This document shows positions 13,701 to 27,400 of a stretch of 64,000 bases of DNA, one piece after another. The DNA is taken from positions 1,674,001-1,738,000 of the forward strand of contig CAXKWD010000015.1 of NCBI GenBank assembly GCA_964059195.1. Reading direction: 5' to 3'. The notes under the pieces are model-generated. The model was not told where the DNA came from. It did no database searches and was given only the letters and a program-made list of their open reading frames with translations. The stretch is from Ectobius pallidus (lineage: Eukaryota > Arthropoda > Insecta > Blattodea > Ectobiidae). Within the stretch, counting starts at the first letter, position 1; the number at the start of each line of letters is the position of its first letter. Both the position numbers and the translations under genes were made by a program.

Positions 13701-16700
13701 GGCAACAGTTTCGTATTTGGAGATGGCATTGCTAAGCTACAGTTTCTTGTTCAAGATGTCAATACTAAGCAACAGTCAGGTGTTTTAAAAACATCATTGC
13801 TAAGCAACAGTTTCCGGTTTAGACTGGCATCGCTAGGCAACACTTTTGTGATAGAAAAATCTAATTGTTAGGCAGCCAAATTGTCTTTAAATGTTACATT
13901 GCTAGGAAAAGTTACGACTTTGAAAAATGCATTGAAAGGTAAAGGTTTTGTGTCAGAAATTGACATATCTCCGCAACAGTATCTTTTTTTAAAAGCTTTT
14001 AATAGGTAGCAATATTATGATTAAAAATGACATTGCTAAGCAACAGATCTTTTTGATGACATTGCTAGGCAACAGTTTCCGGTTTAGACTGGCATGGCTA
14101 GGCAAAACTTTCGTGATAGAAAAATTACATTGTTAGGCAGCCAAATAGTATTTAAAAATTACATTGCTAGGAAAAAGTTTCGTCTTTGAATAATGCATTG
14201 AAATGTAAAAGTTTGGTGTCTGAAATTGACATAGCTACGCAACAGTATATATTTTAAAAGTTTATAATAGGTAGCAATATTGCAGTTTATAAATAACATT
14301 GCTAAGAAAAGTTATTTTATATGACATTGCTAGGCAACAGTTTCCGGTTTAAAATGGCAGGGCTAGGCAACACTTTCGTGTTAAAACTCATTGCTAGGCA
14401 ACAGTATTCTTTCTATTCAAGCAAAATTTACAACCCATGTTTTGCCATTAGCATTTCACCGATATTTTCATTGTATGTATTGATCATTGAGGGATTAAAA
14501 ACTATTCCTTATAGATGACATTCCTAGGCAACAGTTTCGTATTTGGAGATGGCATTGCTAAGCTACAGTTTCTTGTTCAAAATGTCAATGCTAAGCAACA
14601 GTCAGGTGTTTTAAAAACTTCATTGCTAAGCAACAGTTTCCGGTTTAACTGGCATCGCTAGGCAACACTTTTGTGATAGAAAAATTTAATTGTTGGCAGC
14701 CAAATTGTCTTTAAAAGTTACATTGCTAGGAAAAGTTACGACTTTGAAAAATGCATTGAAAGGTAAAGGTTTTTTGACCGAAATTGACATTGCTACGCAA
14801 CAGTATCTTTTTTTAAAAGCTTTTAATAGGTAGCAATATTATGTTTAAGAATGACATTGCTAAGCAACAGATCTTTTTGATGACTTTGCTAGGCAACAGT
14901 TTCCGGTTTAGACTGGCATGGCTAGGCAAAACTTTCGTGATAGAAAAATTACATTGTTAGGCAGCCAAATTGTATTTAAAAGTTACATTGCTAGGAAAAG
15001 TTACGACTTTGAAAAATGCATTGAAATGTAAAAGTTTTGTGTCTGAAATTGACATTGCTACGCAACAGTATATTTTTTTAAAAGTTTATAATATGTAGCA
15101 ATATTGTGTTTAAAAATGACATTGCTAAGCAACAGTTCTTTTTGACGACATTGCTAGGCAACAGTTCCCGGTTTAAAATGGCATTGCTAGGCAACACTTT
15201 CGTGTTTTAAAACTCATTGCTAGGCAACAGTATTCTTTCTATTCAAGCAAAACTTACAACCCATGTTTTGCCATTAGCATTTCACCGATATTTTCATTGT
15301 ATGTATTGATCATTGAGGGATTAAAAACTATTCCTTATAGATGACATTGCTAGGCAACAGTTTCGTATTTGGAGATGGCATTGCTAAGCTACAGTTTCTT
15401 GTTCAAGATGTCAATGCTAAGCAACAGTCAGGTGTTTTAAAAACATCATAGCTAAGCAACAGTTTCCGGTTTAGACTGGCATCGCTAGGCAACACTTTTG
15501 TGATAGAAAAATCTAATTGTTAGGCAGCCAAATTGTCTTTAAAAGTTACATTGCTAGGAAAAGTTACGACTTTGAAAAATGCATTGAAAGGTAAAGGTTT
15601 TGTGTCAGAAATTGACATATCTCCGCAACAGTATCTTTTTTTAAAAGCTTTTAATAGGTAGCAATATTATGATTAAAAATGACATTGCTAAGCAACAGAT
15701 CTTTTTGATGACATTGCTAGGCAACAGTTTCCGGTTTAGACTGGCATGGCTGGGCAAAACTTTCGTGATAGAAAAATTACATTGTTAGGCAGCCAAATAG
15801 TATTTAAAAATTACATTGCTAGGAAAAAGTTTCGTCTTTGAATAATGCATTGAAATGTAAAAGTTTGGTGTCTGAAATTGACAGAGCTACGCAACAGTAT
15901 ATATTTTAAAAGTTTATAATAGGTAGCAATATTGTGTTTATAAATGACATTGCTAAGAAAAGTTATTTTTTATGACATTGCTAGGCAACAGTTTCCGGTT
16001 TAAAATGGCATTGCTAGGCAACACTTTCGTGTTAAAACTCATTGCTAGGCAACAGTATTCTTTCTATTCAAGCAAAATTTACAACCCATGTTTTGCCATT
16101 AGCATTTCACCGATATTTTCATTGTATGTATTGATCATCGAGGGATTAAAAACTATTCCTTATAGATGACATTCCTAGGCAACAGTTTCGTATTTGGAGA
16201 TGGCATTGCTAAGCTACAGTTTCTTGTTCAAAATGTCAATGCTAAGCAACAGTCAGGTGTTTTAAAAACTTCATTGCTAAGCAACAGTTTCCGGTTTAGA
16301 CTGGCATCGCTAGGCAACACTTTTGTGATAGAAAAATTTAATTGTTGGCAGCCAAATTGTCTTTAAAAGTTACATTGCTAGGAAGTTACGACTTTGAAAA
16401 ATGCATTGAAAGGTAAAGGATTTTTGTCCGAAATTGACATTGCTACGCAACAGTATCTTTTTTTAAAAGCTTCTAATAGGTAGCAATATTGTGTTTAAAA
16501 ATGACATTGCTAAGCAACAGTTCTTTTTGACGACATTGCTAGGCAACAGTTTCCGGTTTAGACTGGCATGGCTAGGCAAAACTTTCGTGATAGAAAAATC
16601 ACATTGTTAGGCAGACAAATAGTATTTAAAAATTACATTGCTAGGAAAACGTTTCGTCTTCGAATAATGCATTGAAATGTAAACGTTTTGTGTCTGAAAT

Positions 16701-19700
16701 TGACATAGCTACGCAACAGTATATATTTTAAAAGTTTATAATAGGTAGCAATATTGTGTTTATAAATGACATTGCTAAGAAAAGTTATTTCTTATGACAT
16801 TGCTAGGCAACAGTTTCCGGTTTAAAATGGCATTGCTAGGCAACACTTTCGTGTTTTAAAACTCATTGCTAGGCAACAGTATTCTTTCTGTTCAAGCAAA
16901 ATTTACAACCCATGTTTTGCCATTAGCATTTCACCGATATTTTCATTGTATGTATTGATCATTGAGGGATTAAAAACTATTCCTTATAGATGACATTGCT
17001 AGGCAACAGTTTCGTATTTGGAGATGGCATTGCTAAGCTACAGTTTCTTGTTCAAGATGTCAATGCTAAGCAACAGTCAGGTGTTTTAAAAACATCATTG
17101 CTAAGCAACAGTTTCCGGTTTAGACTGGCATCGCTAGGCAACACTTTTGTGATAGAAAAATCTAATTGTTAGGCAGCCAAATTGTCTTTAAAAGTTACAT
17201 TGCTAGGAAAAGTTACGACTTTGAAAAATGCATTGAAAGGTAAAGGTTTTGTGTCAGAAATTGACATATCTCCGCAACAGTATCTTTTTTTAAAAGCTTT
17301 TAATAGGTAGCAATATTATGATTAAAAATGACATTGCTAAGCAACAGATCTTTTTGATGACATTGCTAGGCAACAGTTTCCGGTTTAGACTGGCATGGCT
17401 AGGCAAAACTTTCGTGATAGAAAAATTACATTGTTAGGCAGCCAAATAGTATTTAAAAATTACATTGCTAGGAAAAAGTTTCACTTTGAAAAATGCATTG
17501 AAATGTAAAAGTTTTGTGTCTGAAATTGACATTGCTACGCAACAGTATATTTTTTTAAAAGTTTATAATAGGTAGCAATATTGTGTTTAAAAATGACATT
17601 GCTAAGCAACAGTTCTTTTTGACGACATTGCTAGGCAACAGTTCCCGGTTTAAATTGGCATTGCTAGGCAACACTTTCGTGTTTTAAAACTCATTGCTAG
17701 GCAACAGTATTCTTTCTGTTCAAGCAAAATTTACAACCCATGTTTTGCCATTAGCATTTCACCGATATTTTCAGTGTATGTATTGATCATTGAGGGATTA
17801 AAAACTATTCCTTATAGATGACATTGCTAGGCAACAGTTTCGTATTTGGAGATGGCATTGCTAAGCTACAGTTTCTTGTTCAAGATGTCAATACTAAGCA
17901 ACAGTCAGGTGTTTTAAAAACATCATTGCTAAGCAACAGTTTCCGGTTTAGACTGGCATCGCTAGGCAACACTTTTGTGATAGAAAATCTAATTGTTAGG
18001 CAGCCAAATTGTCTTTAAATGTTACATTGCTAGGAAAAGTTACGACTTTGAAAAATGCATTGAAAGGTAAAGGTTTTGTGTCAGAAATTGACATATCTCC
18101 GCAACAGTATCTTTTTTTAAAAGCTTTTAATAGGTAGCAATATTATGATTAAAAATGACATTGCTAAGCAACAGATCTTTTTGATGACATTGCTAGGCAA
18201 CAGTTTCCGGTTTAGACTGGCATGGCTAGGCAAAACTTTCGTGATAGAAAAATTACATTGTTAGGCAGCCAAATAGTATTTAAAAATTACATTGCTAGGA
18301 AAAAGTTTCGTCTTTGAATAATGCATTGAAATGTAAAAGTTTGGTGTCTGAAATTGACATAGCTACGCAACAGTATATATTTTAAAAGTTTATAATAGGT
18401 AGCAATATTGTGTTTATAAATGACATTGCTAAGAAAAGTTATTTTATATGACATTGCTAGGCAACAGTTTCCGGTTTAAAATGGCAGGGCTAGGCAACAC
18501 TTTCGTGTTAAAACTCATTGCTAGGCAACAGTATTCTTTCTATTCAAGCAAAATTTACAACCCATGTTTTGCCATTAGCATTTCACCGATATTTTCATTG
18601 TATGTATTGATCATTGAGGGATTAAAAACTAATCCTTATAGATGACATTCCTAGGCAACAGTTTCGTATTTGGAGATGGCATTGCTAAGCTACAGTTTCT
18701 TGTTCAAAATGTCAATGCTAAGCAACAGTCAGGTGTTTTAAAAACTTCATTGCTAAGCAACAGTTTCCGGTTTAGACTGGCATCGCTAGGCAACACTTTT
18801 GTGATAGAAAAATTTAATTGTTGGCAGCCAAATTGTCTTTAAAAGTTACATTGCTAGGAAAAGTTACGACTTTGAAAAATGCATTGAAAGGTAAAGGTTT
18901 TTTGACCGAAATTGACATTGCTACGCAACAGTATCTTTTTTTAAAAGCTTTTAATAGGTAGCAATATTATGTTTAAGAATGACATTGCTAAGCAACAGAT
19001 CTTTTTGATGACTTTGCTAGGCAACAGTTTCCGGTTTAGACTGGCATGGCTAGGCAAAACTTTCGTGATAGAAAAATTACATTGTTAGGCAGCCAAATTG
19101 TATTTAAAAGTTACATTGCTAGGAAAAGTTACGACTTTGAAAAATGCATTGAAATGTAAAAGTTTTGTGTCTGAAATTGACATTGCTACGCAACAGTATA
19201 TTTTTTTAAAAGTTTATAATAGGTAGCAATATTGTGTTTAAAAATGACATTGCTAAGAAACAGTTCTTTTTGACGACATTGCTAGGCAACAGTTCCCGGT
19301 TTAAAATGGCATTGCTAGGCAACACTTTCGTGTTTTAAAACTCATTGCTAGGCAACAGTATTCTTTCTATTCAAGCAAAATTTACAACCCATGTTTTGCC
19401 ATTAGCATTTCACCGATATTTTCATTGTATGTATTGATCATTGAGGGATTAAAAACTATTCCTTATAGATGACATTGCTAGGCAACAGTTTCGTATTTGG
19501 AGATGGCATTGCTAAGCTACAGTTCCTTGTTCAAAATGTCAATCCTAAGCAACAGTCAGGTGTTTTAAAAACTTCATTGCTAAGCAACAGTTTCCGGTTT
19601 AGACTGGCATCGCTAGGCAACAATTTTGTGATAGAAAAATCTAATTGTTAGGCAGCCAAATTGTCTTTAAAAGTTACATTGCTAGATAAAGTTACGACTT

Positions 19701-21415
19701 TGAAAAATGCATTGAAAGGTAAAGGATTTTTGGCAGAAATTGACATTGCTACGCAACAGTATCTTTTTTTAAAAGCTTTTAATAGGTAGCAATATTATGT
19801 TTATAAATGACATTGCTAAGCAACAGATATTTTTGATGACATTGCTAGGCAACAGTTTCCGGTTTAGACTGGCATGGCTAGGCAAAACTTTCGTGATAGA
19901 AAAATTACATTGTTAGGCAGCCAAATTGTATTTAAAAATTACATTGCTAGGAAAAAGTTTCACTTTGAAAAATGCATTGAAATGTAAAAGTTTTGTGTCT
20001 GAAATTGACATTGCTACGCAACAGTATATTTTTTTTAAAAGTTTATAATATATAGCAATATTGTGTTTAAAAATGACATTGCTAAGCAACAGTTCTTTTT
20101 GACGACATTGCTAGGCAACAGTTCCCGGTTTAAAATGGCATTGCTAGGCAACACTTTCGTGTTTTAAAACTCATTGCTAGGCAACAGTATTCTTTCTATT
20201 CAAGCAAAATTTACAACCCATGTTTTGCCATTAGCTTTTCACCGATATTTTCATTGTATGTATTGATCATTGAGGGATTAAAAACTATTCCCTATAGATG
20301 ACATTGCTAGGCAACAGTTTCGTATTTGGAGATGGCATTGCTAAGCTACAGTTCCTTGTTCAAAATGTCAACGCTAAGCAACAGTCAGGTGTTTCAAAAA
20401 CTTCATTGCTAAGCAATAGTTTCCGGTTTAGACTGGCATCGCTAGGCAACACTTTTGTGATAGAAAAATCTAATTGTTAGGCAGCCAAATTGTCTTTAAA
20501 AGTTACATTGCTAGGAAAAGTTACGACTTTGAAAAATGCATTGAAAGGTAAAGGTTTTGTGTCAGAAATTGACATTGCTCCGCAACAGTATCTTTTTTTA
20601 AAAGCTTCTAATAGGTAGCAATATTGTGTTTAAAAATGACATTGCTAAGCAACAGTTCTTTTTGACGACATTGCTAGGCAACAGTTTCCGGTTTAGACTG
20701 GCATGGCTAGGCAAAACTTTCGTGATAGAAAAATTACATTGTTAGGCAGACAAATAGTATTTAAAAATTACATTGCTAGGAAAACGTTTCGTCATCGAAT
20801 AATGCATTGAAATGTAAACGTTTTGTGTCTGAAATTGACATAGCTACGCAACAGTATATATTTTAAAAGTTTATAATAGGTAGCAATATTGTGTTTATAA
20901 ATGACATTGCTAAGAAAAGTTATTTTTTATGACATTGCTAGGCAACAGTTTCCGGTTTAAAATGGCATTGCTAGGCAACACTTTCGTGTTAAAACTCATT
21001 GCTAGGCAACAGTATTCTTTCTATTCAAGCAAAATTTACAACCCATGTTTTGCCATTAGCATTTCACCGATATTTTCATTGTATGTATTGATCATTGAGG
21101 GATTAAAAACTATTCCTTATAGATGACATTCCTAGGCAACAGTTTCGTATTTGGAGATGGCATTGCTAAGCTACAGTTTCTTGTTCAAAATGTCAATGCT
21201 AAGCAACAGTCAGGTGTTTTAAAAACTTCATTGCTAAGCAACAGTTTCCGGTTTAGACTGGCATCGCTAGGCAACACTTTTGTGATAGAAAAATTTAATT
21301 GTTGGCAGCCAAATTGTCTTTAAAAGTTACATTGCTAGGAAAAGTTACGACTTTGAAAAATGCATTGAAAGGTAAAGGTTTTTTGTCCGAAATTGACATT
21401 GCTACGCAACAGTAT
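10738..21415 (+). repeat. Higher-order repeat, 13-mer, copy 2
   Basis: This is the second copy of the 10,737-bp unit. Every site I compared by eye matched copy 1, with no net insertion or deletion over 10 kb. The first mismatch I found is at 21,416 (T, against C at 10,679). From about 21,494 onward the sequence belongs to a different monomer subfamily from 10,757 onward, so the unit is not followed by a third copy. A full base-by-base comparison was not possible by eye. Confidence 0.92.
11212..12037 (+). repeat. Recombinant type I/II monomer
   Basis: Block B and the opening of block C are type I (GTTTCACTTTG, GACGACATTGC, CCCGG), but the end of block C has the type II GTGTTAAAACTC. Monomers starting at 475, 22,777 and 23,603 have the same arrangement. 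The reciprocal-looking arrangement (type II opening TTTTTTATGAC or close, then type I GTGTTTTAAAAC) occurs near 281, 6,057, 11,017, 16,794, 22,581 and 57,026. Crossover or conversion within block C is the simplest explanation. Confidence 0.7.
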
Positions 21416-24400
21416 TTTTTTTTAAAAGCTTTTAATAGGTAGCAATATTATGTTTAAGAATGACATTGCTAAGCAACAGATCTTTTTGATGACTTTGCTA
21501 GGCAATAGTTTCCGGTTTAGACTGGCATGGCTAGGCAAAACTTTCGTGATAGAAAAATTACATTGTTAGGCAGCCAAATTGTATTTAAAAATTACATTGC
21601 TAGGAAAAAGTTTCACTTTGAAAAATGCATTGAAATGTAAAACTTTTGTGTCTGAAATTGACATTGCTACGCAACAGTATATTTTTTTTAAAGTTTATAA
21701 TAGGTAGCAATATTGTGTTTAAAAATGGCATTGCTAAGCAACAGTTCTTTTTGACGACATTGCTAGGCAACAGTTCCCGGTTTAAAATGGCATTGCTAGG
21801 CAACACTTTCGTGTTTTAAAACTCATTGCTAGGCAACAGTATTCTTTCTGTTCAAGCAAAATTTACAACCCATGTTTTGCCATTAGCATTTCACCGATAT
21901 TTTCATTGTATGTATTGATCATTGAGGGATTAAAAACTATTCCTTATAGATGACATTGCTAGGCAACAGTTTCGTATTTGGAGATGGCATTGCTAAGCTA
22001 CAGTTTCTTGTTCAAGATGTCAATGCTAAGCAACAGTCAGGTGTTTTAAAAACATCATTGCTAAGCAACAGTTTCCGGTTTAGACTGGCATCGCTAGGCA
22101 ACACTTTTGTGATAGAAAAATCTAATTGTTAGGCAGCCAAATTGTCTTTAAAAGTTACATTGCTAGGAAAAGTTACGACTTTGAAAAATGCATTGAAAGG
22201 TAAAGGTTTTGTGTCAGAAATTGACATATCTCCGCAACAGTATCTTTTTTTAAAAGCTTTTAATAGGTAGCAATATTATGATTAAAAATGACATTGCTAA
22301 GCAACAGATCTTTTTGATGACATTGCTAGGCAACAGTTTCCGGTTTAGACTGGCATGGCTAGGCAAAACTTTCGTGATAGAAAAATTACATTGTTAGGCA
22401 GCCAAATAGTATTTAAAAATTACATTGCTAGGAAAAAGTTTCGTCTTTGAATAATGCATTGAAATGTAAAAGTTTGGTGTCTGAAATTGACATAGCTACG
22501 CAACAGTATATATTTTAAAAGTTTATAATAGGTAGCAATATTGTGTTTATAAATGACATTGCTAAGAAAAGTTATTTTTTATGACATTGCTAGGCAACAG
22601 TTTCCGGTTTAAAATGGCATTGCTAGGCAACACTTTCGTGTTTTAAAACTCATTGCTAGGCAACAGTATTCTTTCTGTTCAAGCAAAATTTACAACCCAT
22701 GTTTTGCCATTAGCATTTCACCGATATTTTCATTGTATGTATTGATCATTGAGGGATTAAAAACTATTCCTTATAGATGACATTGCTAGGCAACAGTTTC
22801 GTATTTGGAGATGGCATTGCTAAGCTACAGTTTCTTGTTCAAGATGTCAATGCTAAGCAACAGTCAGGTGTTTTAAAAACATCATTGCTAACCAACAGTT
22901 TCCGGTTTAGACTGGCATCGCTAGGCAACACTTTTGTGATAGAAAAATCTAATTGTTAGGCAGCCAAATTGTCTTTAAAAGTTACATTGCTAGGAAAAGT
23001 TACGACTTTGAAAAATGCATTGGAAGGTAAAGGTTTTGTGTCAGAAATTGACATATCTCCGCAACAGTATCTTTTTTTAAAAGCTTTTAATAGGTAGCAA
23101 TATTATGATTAAAAATGATATTGCTAAGCAACAGATCTTTTTGATGACATTGCTAGGCAACAGTTTCCGGTTTAGACTGGCATGGCTAGGCAAAACTTTC
23201 GTGATAGAAAAATTACATTGTTTGGCAGCCAAATAGTATTTAAAAATTACAGTGCTAGGAAAAAGTTTCGTCTTTGAATAATGCATTGAAATGTAAAAGT
23301 TTGGTGTCTGAAATTGACATTGCTACGCAACAGGATATATTTTAAAAGTTTATAATATGTAGCAATATTGTGTTTAAAAATGGCATTGCTAAGCAACAGT
23401 TCTTTTTGACGACATTGCTAGGCAACAGTTCCCGGTTTAAAATGGCATTGCTAGGCAACACTTTCGTGTTAAAACTCATTGCTAGGCAACAGTATTCTTT
23501 CTATTCAAGCAAAATTTACAACCCATGTTTTGCCATTAGCATTTCACCGATATTTTCATTGTATGTATTGATCATGGAGGGATTAAAAACTATTCCTTAT
23601 AGATGACATTGCTAGGCAACAGTTTCGTATTTGGAGATGGCATTGCTAAGCTACAGTTTCTTGTTCAAAATGTCAATGCTAAGCAACAGTCAGGTGTTTT
23701 AAAAACTTCATTGCTAAGCAACAGTTTCCGGTTTAGACTGGCATCGCTAGGCAACACTTTTGTGATAGAAAAAATTTAATTGTTGGCAGCCAAATTGTCT
23801 TTAAAAGTTACATTGCTAGGAAAAGTTACGACTTTGAAAAATGCATTGAAAGGTAAAGGTTTTTTGTCCGAAATTGACATTGCTACGCAACAGTATCTTT
23901 TTTAAAAGCTTTTAATAGGTAGCAATATTATGTTTAAGAATGACATTGCTAAGCAACAGATCTTTTTGATGACTTTGCTAGGCAACAGTTTCCGGTTTAG
24001 ACTGGCATGGCTAGGAAAAACTTTCGTGACAGAAAAATTACATTGTTAGGCAGCCAAATTGTATTTAAAAATTACATTGCTAGGAAAAAGTTTCACTTTG
24101 AAAAATGCATTGAAATGTAAAAGTTTTGTGTCTGAAATTGACATTGCTACGCAACAGTATATTTTTTTAAAAGTTTATAATAGGTAGCAATATTGTGTTT
24201 AAAAATGACATTGCTAAGCAACAGTTCTTTTTGACGACATTGCTAGGCAACAGTTCCCGGTTTAAAATGGAATTGCTAGGCAACACTTTCGTGTTAAAAC
24301 TCATTGCTAGGCAACAGTATTCTTTCTATTCAAGCAAAATTTACAACCCATGTTTTGCCATTAGCATTTCACCGATATTTTCATTGTATGTATTGATCAT

Positions 24401-27400
24401 TGAGGGATTAAAAACTATTCCTTATAGATGACATTGCTAGGCAACAGTTTCGTATTTGGAGATGGCATTGCTAAGCTACAGTTTCTTGTTCAAAATGTCA
24501 ATGCTAAGCAACAGTCAGGTGTTTTAAAAACTTCATTGCTAAGCAACAGTTTCCGGTTTAGACTGGCATCGCTAGGCAACACTTTTGTGATAGAAAAAAT
24601 TTAATTGTTGGCAGCCAAATTGTCTTTAAAAGTTACATTGCTAGGAAAAGTTACGACTTTGAAAAATGCATTGAAAGGTAAAGGTTTTTTGTCCGAAATT
24701 GACATTGCTACGCAACAGTATCTTTTTTTAAAAGCTTTTAATAGGTAGCAATATTATGTTTAAGAATGACATTGCTAAGCAACAGATCTTTTTGATGACT
24801 TTGCTAGGCAACAGTTTCCGGTTTAGACTGGCATGGCTAGGCAAAACTTTCGTGATAGAAAAATTACATTGTTAGGCAGCCAAATTGTATTTAAAAATTA
24901 CATTGCTAGGAAAAAGTTTCACTTTGAAAAATGCATTGAAATGTAAACGTTTTGTGGTTGAAATTGACATTGCTACGCAACAGTATATTTTTTTAAAAGT
25001 TTATAATATGTAGCAATATTGTGTTTAAAAATGACATTGCTAAGCAACAGTTCTTTTTGACGACATTGCTAGGCAACAGTTCCCGGTTTAAAATGGCATT
25101 GCTGGGCAACACTTTCGTGTTTTAAAACTCATTGCTAGGCAACAGTATTCTTTCTATTCAAGCAAAACTTACAACCCATGTTTTGCCATTAGCATTTCAC
25201 CGATATTTTCATTGTATGTATTGATCATTGAGGGATTAAAAACTATTCCTTATAGATGACATTGCTAGGCAACAGTTTCGTATTTGGAGATGGCATTGCT
25301 AAGCTACAGTTTCTTGTTCAAGATGTCAATGCTAAGCAACAGTCAGGTGTTTTAAAAACATCATTGCTAAGCAACAGTTTCCGGTTTAGACTGGCATCGC
25401 TAGGCAACACTTTTGTGATAGAAAAATCTAATTGTTAGGCAGCCAAATTGTCTTTAAAAGTTACATTGCTAGGAAAAGTTACGACTTTGAAAAATGCATT
25501 GAAAGGTAAAGGTTTTGTGTCAGAAATTGACATATCTCCGCAACAGTATCTTTTTTTAAAAGCTTTTAATAGGTAGCAATATTATGATTAAAAATGACAT
25601 TGCTAAGCAACAGATCTTTTTGATGACATTGCTAGGCAACAGTTTCCGGTTTAGACTGGCATGGCTAGGCAAAACTTTCGTGATAGAAAAATTACATTGT
25701 TAGGCAGCCAAATAGTATTTAAAAATTACATTGCTAGGAAAAAGTTTCGTCTTTGAATAATGCATTGAAATGTAAAAGTTTGGTGTCTGAAATTGACATA
25801 GCTACGCAACAGTATATATTTTAAAAGTTTATAATAGGTAGCAATATTGTGTTTATAAATGACATTGCTAAGAAAAGTTATTTTTTATAACATTGCTAGG
25901 CAACAGTTTCCGGTTTAAAATGGCATTGCTAGGCAACACTTTCGTGTTAAAACTCATTGCTAGGCAACAGTATTCTTTCTATTCAAGCAAAATTTACAAC
26001 CCATGTTTTGCCATTAGCATTTCACCGATATTTTCATTGTATGTATTGATCATTGAGGGATTAAAAACTATTCCTTATAGATGACATTCCTAGGCAACAG
26101 TTTCGTATTTGGAGATGGCATTGCTAAGCTACAGTTTCTTGTTCAAAATGTCAATGCTAAGCAACAGTCAGGTGTTTTTAAACTTCATTGCTAAGCAACA
26201 GTTTCCGGTTTAGACTGGCATCGCTAGGCAACACTTTTGTGATAGAAAAATTTAATTGTTGGCAGCCAAATTGTCTTTAAAAGTTACATTGCTAGGAAAA
26301 GTTACGACTTTGAAAAATGCATTGAAAGGTAGAGGTTTTTTGTCCGAAATTGACATTGCTACGCAACAGTATCTTTTTTTAAAAGCTTTTAATAGGTAGC
26401 AATATTATGTTTAAGAATGACATTGCTAAGCAACAGATCGTTTTGATGACTTTGCTAGGCAACAGTTTCCGGTTTAGACTGGCATGGCTAGGCAAAACTT
26501 TCGTGATAGAAAAATTACATTGTTAGGCAGCCAAATTGTATTTAAAAATTACATTGCTAGGAAAAAGTTTCACTTTGAAAAATGCATTGAAATGTAAAAT
26601 TTTGTGTCTGAAATTGACATTGCTACCCAACAGTATATTTTTTTAAAAGTTTATAATAGGTAGCAATATTGTGTTTAAAAATGACATTGCTAAGCAACAG
26701 TTCTTTTTGACGACATTGCTAGGCAACAGTTCCCGGTTTAAAATGGCATTGCTAGGCAACACTTTCGTGTTTTAAAACTCATTGCTAGGAAACAGTATTC
26801 TTTCTATTCAAGCAAAATTTACAACCCATGTTTTGCCATTAGCATTTCACCGATATTTTCATTGTATGTATTGATCATTGAGGGATTAAAAACTATTCCT
26901 TATAGATGACATTGCTAGGCAACAGTTTCGTATTTGGAGATGGCATTGCTAAGCTACAGTTCCTTGTTCAAAATGTCAATGCTAAGCAACAGTCAGGTGT
27001 TTTAAAAACTTCATTGCTAAGCAACAGTTTCCGGTTTAGTCTGGCATCGCTAGGCAACACTTTTGTGATAGAAAAATCTAATTGTTAGGCAGCCAAATTG
27101 TCTTTAAAAGTTACATTGCTAGGAAAAGTTACGACTTTGAAAAATGCATTGAAAGGTAAAGGTTTTTTGTCCGAAATTGACATTGCTACGCAACAGTATC
27201 TTTTTTTAAAAGCTTTTAATAGGTAGCAATATTATGTTTAAGAATGACATTGCTAAGCAACAGATCTTTTTGATGACTTTGCTAGGCAACAGTTTCCGGT
27301 TTAGACTGGCATGGCTAGGCAAAACTTTCGTGATAGAAAAATTACATTGTTAGGCAGCCAAATTGTATTTAAAAATTACATTGCTAGGAAAAAGTTTCAC

